The notes under the pieces were generated by a model that was not told where the DNA came from, made no database searches, and was given only the letters and a program-made list of their open reading frames with translations. A program made the translations under genes and the position numbers. Shown here piece after piece: positions 1 to 8,297 of a stretch of DNA of 44,049 bases (its first letter is position 1; each line of letters opens with the position of its first letter). The stretch comes from Clostridia bacterium (GTDB lineage: Bacteria > Bacillota > Clostridia > Christensenellales > Aristaeellaceae): NCBI GenBank assembly GCA_017524615.1, contig JAFXVJ010000052.1, positions 1 through 44,049 of the forward strand. Reading direction: 5' to 3'.

Positions 1-549
1 GGCCGCTTCCAGCTGACCGGCATTCCCGCCGCGCCCCGCGGCGTGCCCCAGATCGAAGTGACCTTCAACATCGACCGCAACGGCATCGTGAACGTCTCCG
101 CCAAGGACCTGGGCACCGGCAACGAGCAGAAGGTGACCATCACCGCTTCCACCAACATGACCGAGGAAGAGATCCAGGCCCGCGTGAAGGAAGCCGAGCA
201 GTTCGCCGAGGCCGACAAGCAGAAGAAGGAAGAAATCGAAACCCTGAACCGCGCCGACAGCCTGATCTACGAAATGGAAAAGCAGCTGAAGGAAAACGGC
301 GATAAGCTGTCCGCGGAAGACAAGGCCACCGTGGAAAACGAAATCGCCTCCTTCAAGAAGGTGCGCGAGGGCAACAACGCCAACGAAATCAAGTCCGCCA
401 TGGACGCCCTGACCCAGAAGGTGTACGCCATTTTCGGCAAGCTCTACCAGCAGCAGGGCGGCCAGCCCGGCCCCGACATGAACCAGGGGCCCCAGGCCGG
501 CACCCAGAACGACGACGGCTCCTTCAACGCCGACGGCTCCGTGCAGTAA
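1..549 (+). CDS. dnaK: Chaperone protein DnaK, C-terminal part (5' truncated by window)
   Basis: C-terminal part of the Hsp70 chaperone, an ATP-dependent cytosolic folding factor working with DnaJ and GrpE. The frame is open from base 1 and begins with [14 protein letters not shown], the conserved end of the substrate-binding beta domain. The helical lid follows ([22 protein letters not shown] and onward). The tail is Gln/Gly/Asp-rich ([16 protein letters not shown]) and ends DGSVQ rather than the commoner acidic DGDFKEVDD-like end. About 182 residues are present; the ATPase domain lies outside the window. dnaJ is 970 bases downstream on the same strand, but a secreted-protein gene and two hairpin repeats separate them. 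Identity is very secure. Confidence 0.97.
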   Translation, partial: GRFQLTGIPAAPRGVPQIEVTFNIDRNGIVNVSAKDLGTGNEQKVTITASTNMTEEEIQARVKEAEQFAEADKQKKEEIETLNRADSLIYEMEKQLKENGDKLSAEDKATVENEIASFKKVREGNNANEIKSAMDALTQKVYAIFGKLYQQQGGQPGPDMNQGPQAGTQNDDGSFNADGSVQ

Positions 550-561
550 CGAGACGATTTT

Positions 562-636
562 TCTGGGGAAAACCATTCTTTGGAGGCCAAAGAATGGTTT
601 TCCCCAGACCCTTTTCCAAGAAAGCCAAATGAAAAG
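562..636. repeat. Palindromic repeat, copy A (perfect 22-bp stem)
   Basis: Bases 562-583 and 587-608 form a perfect 22-bp inverted repeat around a 3-base loop, starting TCTGGGGAAAACCATTC. A tail, ACCCTTTTCCAAGAAAGCC, continues to about 636. The same hairpin plus tail recurs in the opposite orientation at 1415-1493. It lies just after the dnaK stop and could act as a transcript 3' structure, but the T-rich tract expected of an intrinsic terminator is not clean. A mobile or repetitive palindrome is the better reading. Confidence 0.75.
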
Positions 637-690
637 CCTTCCCCTGGAGGGGAAGGTGGCGCGCAGCGCCGGATGAGGTGTCGTGAAACA
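637..690. repeat. Short palindromic repeat (CCTTCCCC-GGGGAAGG type)
   Basis: CCTTCCCC (637-644) pairs with GGGGAAGG (649-656) across a TGGA loop. It is followed by a second small GC stem (GGCGC-GCA-GCGCC) and GGATGAGGTGT. From memory this composite is a very common intergenic palindrome in gut Clostridia such as Faecalibacterium relatives. No coding potential. It lies between copy A and the ribosome binding site of the next gene. Confidence 0.6.
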
Positions 691-711
691 CGCTACAACG
701 GAGGAATGAAC

Positions 712-1347
712 ATGAAAAAGCTGCCGGCAATCATTGCCCTTGCGCTGACTCTCTCCCTGCTCCTGTGCTCCGCCGCCTCTGCCGACACCATCACCGCCCT
801 GGCCACGGAAATCAACCCGGAGCATCTGGAAAAGACGGCCTCCTACGCCCGCATCCTGGGTTACAACGAAGAAACCAACACCTTGAAGGTGGAACTGATT
901 GCACCCGAACGTTTCTCCGGGGAAGAGGTGGCGGCGCTGAAGGAAGGCGACAGTATCTACACGAACGGGCAGGAAGTCCTGATCGAATCGATTAACTATG
1001 ACGACGAGTGGTGTAGTACGGTCTTTTTCAATGGTTGGGATATCATGATGTTCCAGGAGCGTGACGGCAATTATACGATGATGGCGGATGAAGACGACTG
1101 CGTTTGGATTTCTCTTGGCATGATCGAATGTCCGGTACAGGATTCTCTGCTGTGCCTGGATTATATTGACGAGAAAACCAGAAACGCGCTGCCCGATGTT
1201 CACACCGCCCGGGAATTGACCGCCCGGTTGCTGGAGGAGGGCACGGACGAGCCTTATACTGTGGGATTATCGATTAACAACGTGTATGTCGTCTTTGACG
1301 GAGAAGGCAATCTTGCTGCGATCCATCGGTATTGGGTTCTGTGGTAA
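712..1347 (+). CDS. Small secreted protein of unknown function
   Basis: A 211-residue protein I do not recognise. The ATG at 712 is chosen because GGAGG at 700-704 sits 7 bases upstream; the in-frame ATG at 706 would be only one base away. Residues 1-24 form a signal peptide (Lys-Lys, hydrophobic core, SAASA cleavage site), so the mature protein is probably exported. It is acidic, with no lipobox, no transmembrane segment after the signal and only two cysteines in the mature part. The second half has a run of beta-strand-like segments ending NNVYVVFDGEGNLAAIHRYW. It stands alone between dnaK and dnaJ and is bracketed by inverted copies of a hairpin repeat, suggesting insertion into an originally tighter dnaK-dnaJ locus. 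Confidence 0.75.
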   Translation: MKKLPAIIALALTLSLLLCSAASADTITALATEINPEHLEKTASYARILGYNEETNTLKVELIAPERFSGEEVAALKEGDSIYTNGQEVLIESINYDDEWCSTVFFNGWDIMMFQERDGNYTMMADEDDCVWISLGMIECPVQDSLLCLDYIDEKTRNALPDVHTARELTARLLEEGTDEPYTVGLSINNVYVVFDGEGNLAAIHRYWVLW

Positions 1348-1414
1348 TGAATGAAATGAAACCTGCTATCTTTTCCTTTCGTATCATGGGGCAGCTGCTG
1401 GAAAGAGTAATCAT

Positions 1415-1493
1415 TCCTTTCCCCTTATGCCTTTCTCGGAAGGGGGCCTGGGGGAAACCGTTCTTTGGGCAGCAAAGAGCGGTTCTCCCCAGA
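1415..1493. repeat. Palindromic repeat, copy B (inverted relative to copy A)
   Basis: Bases 1448-1467 and 1473-1492 form a 20-bp stem with three mismatches. Preceding bases CCTTTCTCGGAAGGGGG match the tail of copy A when reverse-complemented. Copies A and B therefore face each other across the secreted-protein gene at 712-1347. The rest of 1348-1520 holds nothing else I can identify apart from the dnaJ ribosome binding site region. Confidence 0.75.
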
Positions 1494-1520
1494 TAAAGAT
1501 AATTGTGAGTTGAGGAAACA

Positions 1521-2663
1521 ATGGCAACGAAGAGAGATTACTACGAGGTGCTGGGCGTTCCCAAGAACGCCTCCGCCGACGACATCAAAAAAGCCTACCG
1601 GAAATTGGCCAAGGAATGCCACCCGGACCTGCACCCCAACGACAAGCAGGCCGAGGAGCGGTTCAAGGAGCTGAATGAAGCCAATGAGGTGCTTTCCGAC
1701 CCGGAAAAGCGCGCCCGGTATGACCAGTTCGGCATGGACGGGCCCAACATGGGTGGCTTCGGCGGCGGCGCCGGCGGGATGGGCGGCTTTGATTTCGGCG
1801 GTTTTGGCGGCATGGGCGATATTTTCGACCAGCTCTTTGGCGGCGGCATGGGCGGCAGCGCCCGGCGCAGCAACGCGCCTCAGCAGGGCAACGATCTGCG
1901 GTATGACCTGCGCATCACCTTTGAGGAGGCCGCCTTCGGCTGCGAAAAATCCTTTGAGTTCATCCGCAACGAAGCCTGCGACACCTGCCACGGCACCGGC
2001 GCCAAGCCCGGCACCCAGCCCAAGCAGTGCCCCGTTTGCAAGGGCACCGGCCAGGTGCGCATGCAGGGCGGCTTCATGGTGACTGTGCGCACCTGCTCCA
2101 CCTGCGGCGGCACCGGCAAGGTGATTGCCGATAAGTGCGCCGCCTGCGGCGGCACGGGCCGGCTGCGGCGGAAGCGCACCGCCTCCGTGAAGGTGCCCGC
2201 CGGGATCGACAACGGCCAGACCATCGTGATGAACGGCCAGGGCGAACCGGGACGCAACGGCGGGCCCAACGGCGACCTGTTCATCAACATCACCGTCAAG
2301 CCTCATAAGCTGTTCCGCCGGGATGGCATCAACCTGCATCTGGATATGCCCATCTCCTTTACCCAGGCGGCCCTGGGCGCGGACATCGAAGTGCCCACCC
2401 TGGGCGGCGGCAAAACCACCTTCCACATCCCCGAAGGCACCCAAAGCGATGCCGAATTCCGCATCAAAGGTCAGGGCGTGCAGCAATTGCGCAGCACCTA
2501 CCGGGGCGATATGATCCTGCATATCCGCGTGGAGATCCCCCGCCGACTGAACGACAAGCAAAAGGATCTGCTTCGCCAGTTTGAGGATGCCTCCACTGGC
2601 AAGGAATATGAGAATCGCCGGGGATTCCTCAATAAAGTAAAGGATTTCTTTAACGGACAGTGA
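1521..2663 (+). CDS. dnaJ: Chaperone protein DnaJ (Hsp40)
   Basis: Type I J-protein of 380 residues that stimulates DnaK ATP hydrolysis and delivers unfolded clients. The J domain occupies residues 1-70, with HPD at 34-36. A Gly/Phe-rich linker runs from about 72 to 110. Four CxxCxGxG zinc repeats lie at 153-160, 170-177, 192-199 and 206-213, followed by the C-terminal substrate-binding domain. Length and domain order are normal for the family. The ATG follows TTGAGG. The stop codon overlaps the end of the convergent ogt gene by 14 bases, with no hairpin terminator between them. Confidence 0.97.
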   Translation: MATKRDYYEVLGVPKNASADDIKKAYRKLAKECHPDLHPNDKQAEERFKELNEANEVLSDPEKRARYDQFGMDGPNMGGFGGGAGGMGGFDFGGFGGMGDIFDQLFGGGMGGSARRSNAPQQGNDLRYDLRITFEEAAFGCEKSFEFIRNEACDTCHGTGAKPGTQPKQCPVCKGTGQVRMQGGFMVTVRTCSTCGGTGKVIADKCAACGGTGRLRRKRTASVKVPAGIDNGQTIVMNGQGEPGRNGGPNGDLFINITVKPHKLFRRDGINLHLDMPISFTQAALGADIEVPTLGGGKTTFHIPEGTQSDAEFRIKGQGVQQLRSTYRGDMILHIRVEIPRRLNDKQKDLLRQFEDASTGKEYENRRGFLNKVKDFFNGQ

Positions 2664-3174
2664 TGGAGCGCCCATTTGGCGGTTCCTTCATCACACATAC
2701 ATCGCCGCGCTGCTCCAATGCCAGCAGCGCGGCTTTTCTGTCTATGCCCCCCGCATAGCCCGTCAGGCTTCCGTCCGTCCCAATCACCCGATGGCAGGGA
2801 ATGATGACAGAGATGGGGTTGCGCCCCACCGCCGCGCCCACCGCCCGGGGCGAAGTGCGCAATTGCGCGGCCAGAATTCCGTAGGAAACGGTCTGCCCCC
2901 AGGGAATCCTCAGCAGCGCACGCCACACGCCCTGGCAAAACAGCGTGCCTCTGGGGCGCAGCGGCGGCGTGCATTCCGGCATCCTGCCGATGAAATATTC
3001 ATCCAGCCACCGATCCGCCAGGTCAAAAACAGGCAAAGGCGCCTCTTTACGTTCTGGATTCAGCCCTGCGGCATAATTCTTTTGCCCCTCAAACCACAGG
3101 CCCACCAGGGCGTTTCCGTCGCTGCCAAGCAGCATCGGGCCCAGGGGCGAAGCGTAGCGATGCAGATAATCCAT
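2650..3174 (-). CDS. ogt: Methylated-DNA--[protein]-cysteine S-methyltransferase
   Basis: DNA repair protein that removes O6-alkyl groups from guanine by suicidal transfer to an active-site cysteine. The 174-residue protein has the signature IPCHRVIG, with acceptor Cys at about residue 127, preceded by GQTVSYG and a RNPISVI segment typical of the DNA-binding domain. The start at 3174 is chosen because the family N-terminus ([13 protein letters not shown]) begins there and GGGGGAAAAG precedes it; the open frame upstream is unrelated. It is the last gene of the leftward aro operon, 31 bases after aroQ, and its stop overlaps dnaJ. Its presence there is probably genome hitchhiking rather than pathway function. 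Confidence 0.93.
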   Translation of the reverse strand: MDYLHRYASPLGPMLLGSDGNALVGLWFEGQKNYAAGLNPERKEAPLPVFDLADRWLDEYFIGRMPECTPPLRPRGTLFCQGVWRALLRIPWGQTVSYGILAAQLRTSPRAVGAAVGRNPISVIIPCHRVIGTDGSLTGYAGGIDRKAALLALEQRGDVCVMKEPPNGRSITVR

Positions 3175-3205
3175 TTCTTTTCCCCCGGCGGAGCGCATGT
3201 CCGCA

Positions 3206-3637
3206 TCATGTCTTCTGGCCCGCCATCCATTCCAGCGCCTTGCCGTAGCCCTCAAAGCCCATCCCAATGAAATGCGCCTGGCAGGCCATACCGGCATAGC
3301 TCACCTGCCGAAAAGGCTCCCTTTGGGAAATATCGGTCAAGTGCACCTCGGCGGCGGGCAGGCTGACGGCCTTCAGCGCGTCCAGGATGGCCACGGAGGT
3401 GTGGGTATAAGCGGCGGGATTGATGATAATGCCGTCCGCCTGGCCGTAGGCCTGCTGTATTCTGTCCACCAGCGCGCCTTCATGGTTGCTCTGGAAGATT
3501 TCCACGTCGATCCCCAGCGCCGTGGCCCGCTCCCGGATATAAGCCGTCAAATCCTCATAGGTCTGATTTCCGTACAGATGCTTTTCACGAATGCCCAACA
3601 TGTTCAGATTGGGCCCGTTCATCACAAGCACACGCAT
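3206..3637 (-). CDS. aroQ: 3-dehydroquinate dehydratase, type II
   Basis: Converts 3-dehydroquinate to 3-dehydroshikimate, the third step of the shikimate pathway, as a small dodecameric cytosolic enzyme. The 143-residue length is typical of type II enzymes. Motifs seen: NGPNLNMLGIRE near the N-terminus with YG (catalytic Tyr in HLYGNQTYEDL), FQSNHEGALVD, INPAAYTHTSVAI and EVHLTDISQREPFR. The start at 3637 follows GGAGGG by 5 bases. It overlaps the 3' end of the aroE-aroK fusion gene by 53 bases, so the two are probably translationally linked. Confidence 0.96.
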   Translation of the reverse strand: MRVLVMNGPNLNMLGIREKHLYGNQTYEDLTAYIRERATALGIDVEIFQSNHEGALVDRIQQAYGQADGIIINPAAYTHTSVAILDALKAVSLPAAEVHLTDISQREPFRQVSYAGMACQAHFIGMGFEGYGKALEWMAGQKT

Positions 3638-4856
3638 CGAATCCCTCCAGTATCCGTTCCAGCGCCTGCTGAGGCGCCGCGTCGTTCTGCACGTCAAAGT
3701 CCGCCGCTGCGCGGTACAGGGGCGTCCGCTGCTGCTCCATGCGCAGCAGCGCTTCCCTGTCGGCGGACAGCGGGCGGCCTTCCATGTTCAATTGCTCCGC
3801 AGGACGGCGGATCCACGCCACCACGGCGTTTTGCCGCAGCGCCCGCACATTTTCCTTCCGCAGCACGGCCCCGCCCCCGGTGGCGATCACCAGCGCGCTC
3901 TCCCGTCCAAACCGGCGGACGGTCTGGCTTTCCATATCCCGGAAAGCCGCCTCCCCCTGCCGGGCAAATATCGCCGGGATGGGGCCCTGGGTTTTCTCGA
4001 TCTCCGCGTCCAGATCCACGAATTGTCTGCCCAGCCGCTCCGCTGCCAACCGTCCCAGGGTGGATTTTCCGCTGCCAGGCATGCCCACCAGCACCAAGTT
4101 CAGCGTTTGCCGCCGCACCGCGCGATACGCCAGGGCCAATCGGTCCTCCGGGATATCCCGGCCCAGAAACAGCCGGGCGGCGTACCACCCCTGGGCCGCC
4201 AGCATCCACAAGCCGCCCGCGCAGGGAATGCCTCTTTCCTCTGCGTCCATCAGCAGCGCCGTGCGGGCGGGGTTATAAATCACATCCGCCACGCCGGAGA
4301 GGCGCGAAAAGCGGCCCAAATCCACCGGCGACGCCAGATTGTTTGGGTACATGCCCACCGGCGTCGCATTGATGAGCACGTCTGCATCGGTGTGGCGCGC
4401 ATACAGATCGTCATAAGTCACCTGTCCATGCCGCGACACCACCACCGCTTCCCTCGCCTGCCTCGCCCGACAGGCGGCCTGGGCAGTGAGGGAGGTGCCG
4501 CCGCTGCCCAGAATAACCGCCTTTTTCCCGGCAAGGGCGATGCCCGCCCGGTCCAGCATGAGCAAAAAGCCGGACAGGTCGGTGTTATAAGCCGTCAGCC
4601 TGCCGTCCCGCATGACCAGGGTGTTGGCGCTGCCCACCGCCCGTGCGGTATCGGATATTTCATCGCACAGGGGCAGCACCGCCTGCTTATAGGGGATGGT
4701 CACGTTCAGGCCCCGGAACTGCCGGGAGCGCACCAGCGCTTCCATATCCTGCCGGGAAAGAGGGCAAAGCCGATAATCATAGTCCCCGAAGCACCGGTGG
4801 ATCTGTGGGGAAAAGCTGTGGCCCAGCTTTTCCCCGATGAGCCCAAATTCCATCAT
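3585..4856 (-). CDS. aroEK: Bifunctional shikimate dehydrogenase / shikimate kinase (AroE-AroK fusion)
   Basis: A 423-residue fusion of two consecutive shikimate-pathway enzymes. Residues 1-245 are shikimate dehydrogenase: NVTIPYK with catalytic Lys57, NTD with Asp93, NADP-binding GSGGTS at 117-122, and INATPVGM. Residues 250-410 are shikimate kinase: P-loop GMPGSGKST at 258-266, DLD near 281, the intact glycine triplet ATGGGA near 325-330, and the RPL lid near 361. The last 20 residues (DACACDERAQSEH) are an extra tail not needed by either enzyme and coincide with the overlap into aroQ. The ATG overlaps the pheA stop in an ATGA junction. The fusion would couple dehydroshikimate reduction to phosphorylation. 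Confidence 0.95.
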   Translation of the reverse strand: MMEFGLIGEKLGHSFSPQIHRCFGDYDYRLCPLSRQDMEALVRSRQFRGLNVTIPYKQAVLPLCDEISDTARAVGSANTLVMRDGRLTAYNTDLSGFLLMLDRAGIALAGKKAVILGSGGTSLTAQAACRARQAREAVVVSRHGQVTYDDLYARHTDADVLINATPVGMYPNNLASPVDLGRFSRLSGVADVIYNPARTALLMDAEERGIPCAGGLWMLAAQGWYAARLFLGRDIPEDRLALAYRAVRRQTLNLVLVGMPGSGKSTLGRLAAERLGRQFVDLDAEIEKTQGPIPAIFARQGEAAFRDMESQTVRRFGRESALVIATGGGAVLRKENVRALRQNAVVAWIRRPAEQLNMEGRPLSADREALLRMEQQRTPLYRAAADFDVQNDAAPQQALERILEGFDACACDERAQSEHVGHS

Positions 4857-6001
4857 CGCATTTCCTCATAATTGCCCAGAAAAACGAACTGATCCGATTC
4901 GTTTTTCAGCTGGCCGATCAGCGCCCGCACATTAGGATCCAGAATGGACGCTTCAATATCGAAAAAGAAGCGGAATTCAAAATCCTTGCCGGGAATGGGG
5001 CGGCTTTCCAGTTTGGTCAGGTTCAGATCCATCACGGAAATATGGCTCAGCAGCCGGTACAGCGATCCAGGCCGATGGGCGGCGCTGAGCATGAGAGAAA
5101 TCTTGTTGGCCCCCGCATACACCTCCAGATCCTTGGCGATGCAGATGAACCGGGTGGAATTGCTGCTGATATCGCTGACCGCATCGGAGAGGGATTCCAG
5201 GCCGTAAAGCTGCTCACATTCCCGGGACGCAATGGCTGCCAGATCCCTGCGGCCGGACTTTGCCACCCAAGCCGCCGACACGGCGGTGTTTTCCATGGGA
5301 GTCGCCTTGATTTGCGGATGTGCCGCCAGGAACGCGCCGCATTGGCGCAGCGCCTGTTCGTGCGACACCACTTCCCGGATTTCCTGGATCTTCGCGCCGG
5401 GCAGAGCCAGCAGCCTGTGCTCAATCCGCTGGCGGGCAGCCTTGACGATGTGGAAGTGATGCTTCTCCATCAAATCATACACCTGGGTCACCGATCCGGC
5501 CGTGCTGTTTTCAATGGGCAGCACGCCGTAGGGGCACATGCCTTTTTCCACGGCGCTGAATACGTCGTTAAAGGTGTTCATGTACAGAATATCGGCAAAT
5601 TCAAACATTTGATCGCAGATCTTCTGGGAATAAGCCCCCTCCGTGCCCTGGCAGGCCACCAGGGCACGCCGGGGCATTTGGGGACGCACATTCCGGGCCG
5701 CCCGCTCCAGCTCTTCAGCCAGCGCAGAGGGGACCTGAAGCCGCTCTGCCTGATAGGCGCGGCTGACGTTGAACAGCGTCTGATACAGCAGCTTGGCATA
5801 GCGCTCCATATCCTCCCCCGCTGCCAGGGTCACCCGGTTCATGATCTGCCGCTCCCGTCCCGTATCCAGAATGGGCACGCCGTTCTGCTTTTTGTATGCG
5901 GCAACATCCGCCACCAGGCGCATGCGCCGGGTAAATAATTGGATCAGCTGATCGTCAATTTGATCCAATTGACTCCGGATCCCGTTCAAATCCATATCCA
6001 T
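4853..6001 (-). CDS. pheA: Chorismate mutase / prephenate dehydratase (P-protein)
   Basis: Bifunctional enzyme taking chorismate to prephenate and then phenylpyruvate, the committed branch to phenylalanine. The 382 residues divide into an AroH-like chorismate mutase (1-90; LDQIDDQLIQLFTRRM, then DTGREREIM-like DTGRERQIM), prephenate dehydratase (about 112-290; GTEGAYS, PIENSTAGSV, catalytic NSTRF at 281-285), and a C-terminal ACT regulatory domain (about 300-378) with ESRP at 332-335, the usual phenylalanine-binding motif. Feedback inhibition by Phe is therefore expected. AAGGAG lies 8 bases before the ATG. It sits 12 bases after aroC and overlaps aroEK by 4 bases. Confidence 0.96.
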   Translation of the reverse strand: MDMDLNGIRSQLDQIDDQLIQLFTRRMRLVADVAAYKKQNGVPILDTGRERQIMNRVTLAAGEDMERYAKLLYQTLFNVSRAYQAERLQVPSALAEELERAARNVRPQMPRRALVACQGTEGAYSQKICDQMFEFADILYMNTFNDVFSAVEKGMCPYGVLPIENSTAGSVTQVYDLMEKHHFHIVKAARQRIEHRLLALPGAKIQEIREVVSHEQALRQCGAFLAAHPQIKATPMENTAVSAAWVAKSGRRDLAAIASRECEQLYGLESLSDAVSDISSNSTRFICIAKDLEVYAGANKISLMLSAAHRPGSLYRLLSHISVMDLNLTKLESRPIPGKDFEFRFFFDIEASILDPNVRALIGQLKNESDQFVFLGNYEEMR

Positions 6002-6013
6002 GGCTTACGCTCC

Positions 6014-7075
6014 TTATACAATCAAATCGGTCAGCGCCAGGGCCGTGACCGCCTCTGTCACGGGCACCGCCCGGGGCACCACACAGGGATCGTGACGGCC
6101 CCGGAGAAGCAGCGTGGTCTCCTCCATTGTTTCCAAATCCACCGTCTGCTGCGGCTGAGAAATGGAAGGAGTGGGCTTCAGGGAAACGGTGAAATACACC
6201 GGCATGCCGTTGGATATGCCCCCCAGGATGCCACCGCAGTGATTGGTGGCTGCGGTGGGCAGACCGTTTTCCAGGCGGTAGGGGTCGTTGTTCAGGCTGC
6301 CCCGGGGCTGCGTGTCCCCAAATTGAACGCCCTTCACCGCGGGAATGCCGAACAGCGCCTGGGCCAGCTTTCCTTCCAGTCCGCCGAAATAGGGCCCGCC
6401 CACCTGGCCCGGCTTGAGCCCCAGCACGAAGCAGCGCACCGCGCCGTCCACGCTGTCCCCCGCCTGACGCGCGGCGTCAATTTCCCGCTTCATTTTTTCG
6501 CCCTGGTCCGCGTTGATCACCGGGAACGCGCCGTCCGCGTAAAAAGGCAGATGCGGATGAACGGGATCCGGCACGTCGTCCAGGATGTCCCCCACCCTCG
6601 CAATGTGGGCGGCGACGCGGATGCCATACCGCTCCAATTCCTGGACGCACAGCGCGCCGGCCAAGCACAGGGCGGCTGTGAGCCGGGCGGAAAAATGGCC
6701 CCCGCCACGGCAGTCCCATGCGCCGCCATATTTGAAATCCGCCGCGAAATCGGCATGGCCGGGACGCGGCGTACGGGTCAGATCGGGATAATCCCCGGAA
6801 TGGGCGTCGGTGTTCCGGATCAGGAAGGTCAGCGGCGCGCCGCAGGTGAAGCCGTCCTTGCTCAGTCCGCTCAGGGTTTCAAAACCGTCCGTTTCCTTCC
6901 GCCGGGTGCTCCAGGCGTTTTGTCCCGGCGCCCGACGCGCCATGAACGCCCGCACCCGCTCCCAGTCCACAGACCGGCCGGCCGGATACCCCTCGATCAC
7001 GCAGCCCACCGCCGGGCCGTGGGACTGGCCGAACAGGGTCACGCGGAGCTTGTCCCCCACGGTGAAATCAGGCAT
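6014..7075 (-). CDS. aroC: Chorismate synthase
   Basis: Final step of the common pathway: reduced-FMN-dependent 1,4-elimination of phosphate from EPSP to give chorismate. The 353-residue protein shows FGQSHGPAVG, TPRPGHADFAADFKYG, GGGHFSARLTA, and the C-terminal RHDPCVVPRAVPV signature. The start at 7075 (MPDFTVGDKLRVT) follows GGGAGGA; the open frame extends 8 codons further upstream without family similarity. It overlaps the end of aroA by 8 bases, consistent with one transcript and coupled translation. Confidence 0.96.
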   Translation of the reverse strand: MPDFTVGDKLRVTLFGQSHGPAVGCVIEGYPAGRSVDWERVRAFMARRAPGQNAWSTRRKETDGFETLSGLSKDGFTCGAPLTFLIRNTDAHSGDYPDLTRTPRPGHADFAADFKYGGAWDCRGGGHFSARLTAALCLAGALCVQELERYGIRVAAHIARVGDILDDVPDPVHPHLPFYADGAFPVINADQGEKMKREIDAARQAGDSVDGAVRCFVLGLKPGQVGGPYFGGLEGKLAQALFGIPAVKGVQFGDTQPRGSLNNDPYRLENGLPTAATNHCGGILGGISNGMPVYFTVSLKPTPSISQPQQTVDLETMEETTLLLRGRHDPCVVPRAVPVTEAVTALALTDLIV

Positions 7076-8297
7076 GGGTCTGTCCTCCCAACGCTTCAAA
7101 GTCTTTCCAGAATCCGGGATAGGATTTGTTCACCGCTTCCGCACCCAGAATCGTCACCGGTCCGGAGCAGGCAGTGGCGGCGATGGCGGCGCTCATCACC
7201 ACCCGATGGTCGCCCTTTCCATCCACCGTGCCGGCGTTCAGCCTTTTCCCGTGGATGATCAGCCCGTCCGGTTTTTCCTCCGTTTCTCCGCCCAGGGCGC
7301 GGATGGCCTCCGCCATAGCGGCCAGCCGGTCCGATTCCTTGAGCCGCAGGCGCGCGGCCCCGGTAATGCGCGTGGTTTTTCCCAGAACAGCCGCCGCGGC
7401 AGCGGCCAGAATGGGCATCAGGTCCGGCGTGTCGGCCACATCGATCTCCCCGCCGATTTGATCCAGCAGCTTTTCGATGGCCTTGTCCCCCTGGCAGGAA
7501 TGCCCGTTCAGGCCCGTCACCGACACCGCGCTCCCCAGCCTGTTGGCTCCCAGCCAAAAGGCGGCGGCGCTCCAATCTCCTTCCGCTTCCACCGTGCCGG
7601 GAGAATGATACGTCTGGCCGCCCGGCACGCGCCATCCGTTTTCCATCGGCTCCACCCGAAGGCCGAACTGCCGCAGTACGGAAAGGGTCAAATCCACATA
7701 GGGCATGGATTCCAGGGGGGCGGTATACCGCAGGGTGCTGTCCCCGCTCAAAAGCGGCAGGGCGAAGAGCAGGCCGGAAAAATACTGGCTGCTCACGTTC
7801 CCCGGCAGGGCAAAATCCCCGGCCGACAGGCCGCCCTCTGCCGTGAGGGGCAGGAATTCCCCCTGAATCTGGGCTCCATGAGCGCGCAGCACGTCCAAAA
7901 GGGGGCCGTTGGGACGGCTGGGCAGGCGGCCCGAACCGGTCAGAATAACGGCGTGCTTCGCGGGATGATCCAGCGGCTTCGCGGCGCACAGGGGCAGCAG
8001 GAACCGCAGGGTGGAGCCGCTTTCCCCGCAATCCAATATCCCGCGGGGCTGAAAAAAGTGCATGGGGCCGTCCCGGCCGACATGGAGCCAATCGCGTTCT
8101 TTGAAGATCTCTGTATTCAACGCGGAAAGGCAGCGGACGGTGGCGGCGATATCCTCGTTTTCCCCCGGGCAATGGATGTGCGTATGCACGCCCCCGCAGC
8201 ACAGGGCGGCGGCGATCAGCAGCCGATGCACGTGGGACTTGGAGGGCGGAGCCTGTACCGTTCCCCGGATGCGAGATGGATAAACCGTCACATTCAT
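7068..8297 (-). CDS. aroA: 3-phosphoshikimate 1-carboxyvinyltransferase (EPSP synthase)
   Basis: Transfers enolpyruvyl from PEP to shikimate-3-phosphate. The 409-residue protein begins VYPSRIRGTVQAPPSKSHVHR, containing the conserved PPSKS loop, and shows GESGSTLRFLLPL, QYFSGLLFALPL, EGDWSAAAFWLGAN, and LRLKESDRLAAMAEAI. The start at 8297 is supported by GGGAG upstream and an ATGA overlap with the end of aroB. The glyphosate-contact region LDCGESGSTLRF differs from the plant/enteric GNAGTAMRPL class and looks like the class II (Bacillus-type) form; I infer lower glyphosate sensitivity only weakly from this. Confidence 0.95.
   Translation of the reverse strand: MNVTVYPSRIRGTVQAPPSKSHVHRLLIAAALCCGGVHTHIHCPGENEDIAATVRCLSALNTEIFKERDWLHVGRDGPMHFFQPRGILDCGESGSTLRFLLPLCAAKPLDHPAKHAVILTGSGRLPSRPNGPLLDVLRAHGAQIQGEFLPLTAEGGLSAGDFALPGNVSSQYFSGLLFALPLLSGDSTLRYTAPLESMPYVDLTLSVLRQFGLRVEPMENGWRVPGGQTYHSPGTVEAEGDWSAAAFWLGANRLGSAVSVTGLNGHSCQGDKAIEKLLDQIGGEIDVADTPDLMPILAAAAAAVLGKTTRITGAARLRLKESDRLAAMAEAIRALGGETEEKPDGLIIHGKRLNAGTVDGKGDHRVVMSAAIAATACSGPVTILGAEAVNKSYPGFWKDFEALGGQTHA

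Noticed and set aside
1425-2675. Long minus-strand open frame of 416 codons opposite dnaJ
   Set aside because: Ala/Gly/His-rich shadow of a GC-rich gene; no ribosome binding site or family motif, and dnaJ is certain on the other strand.
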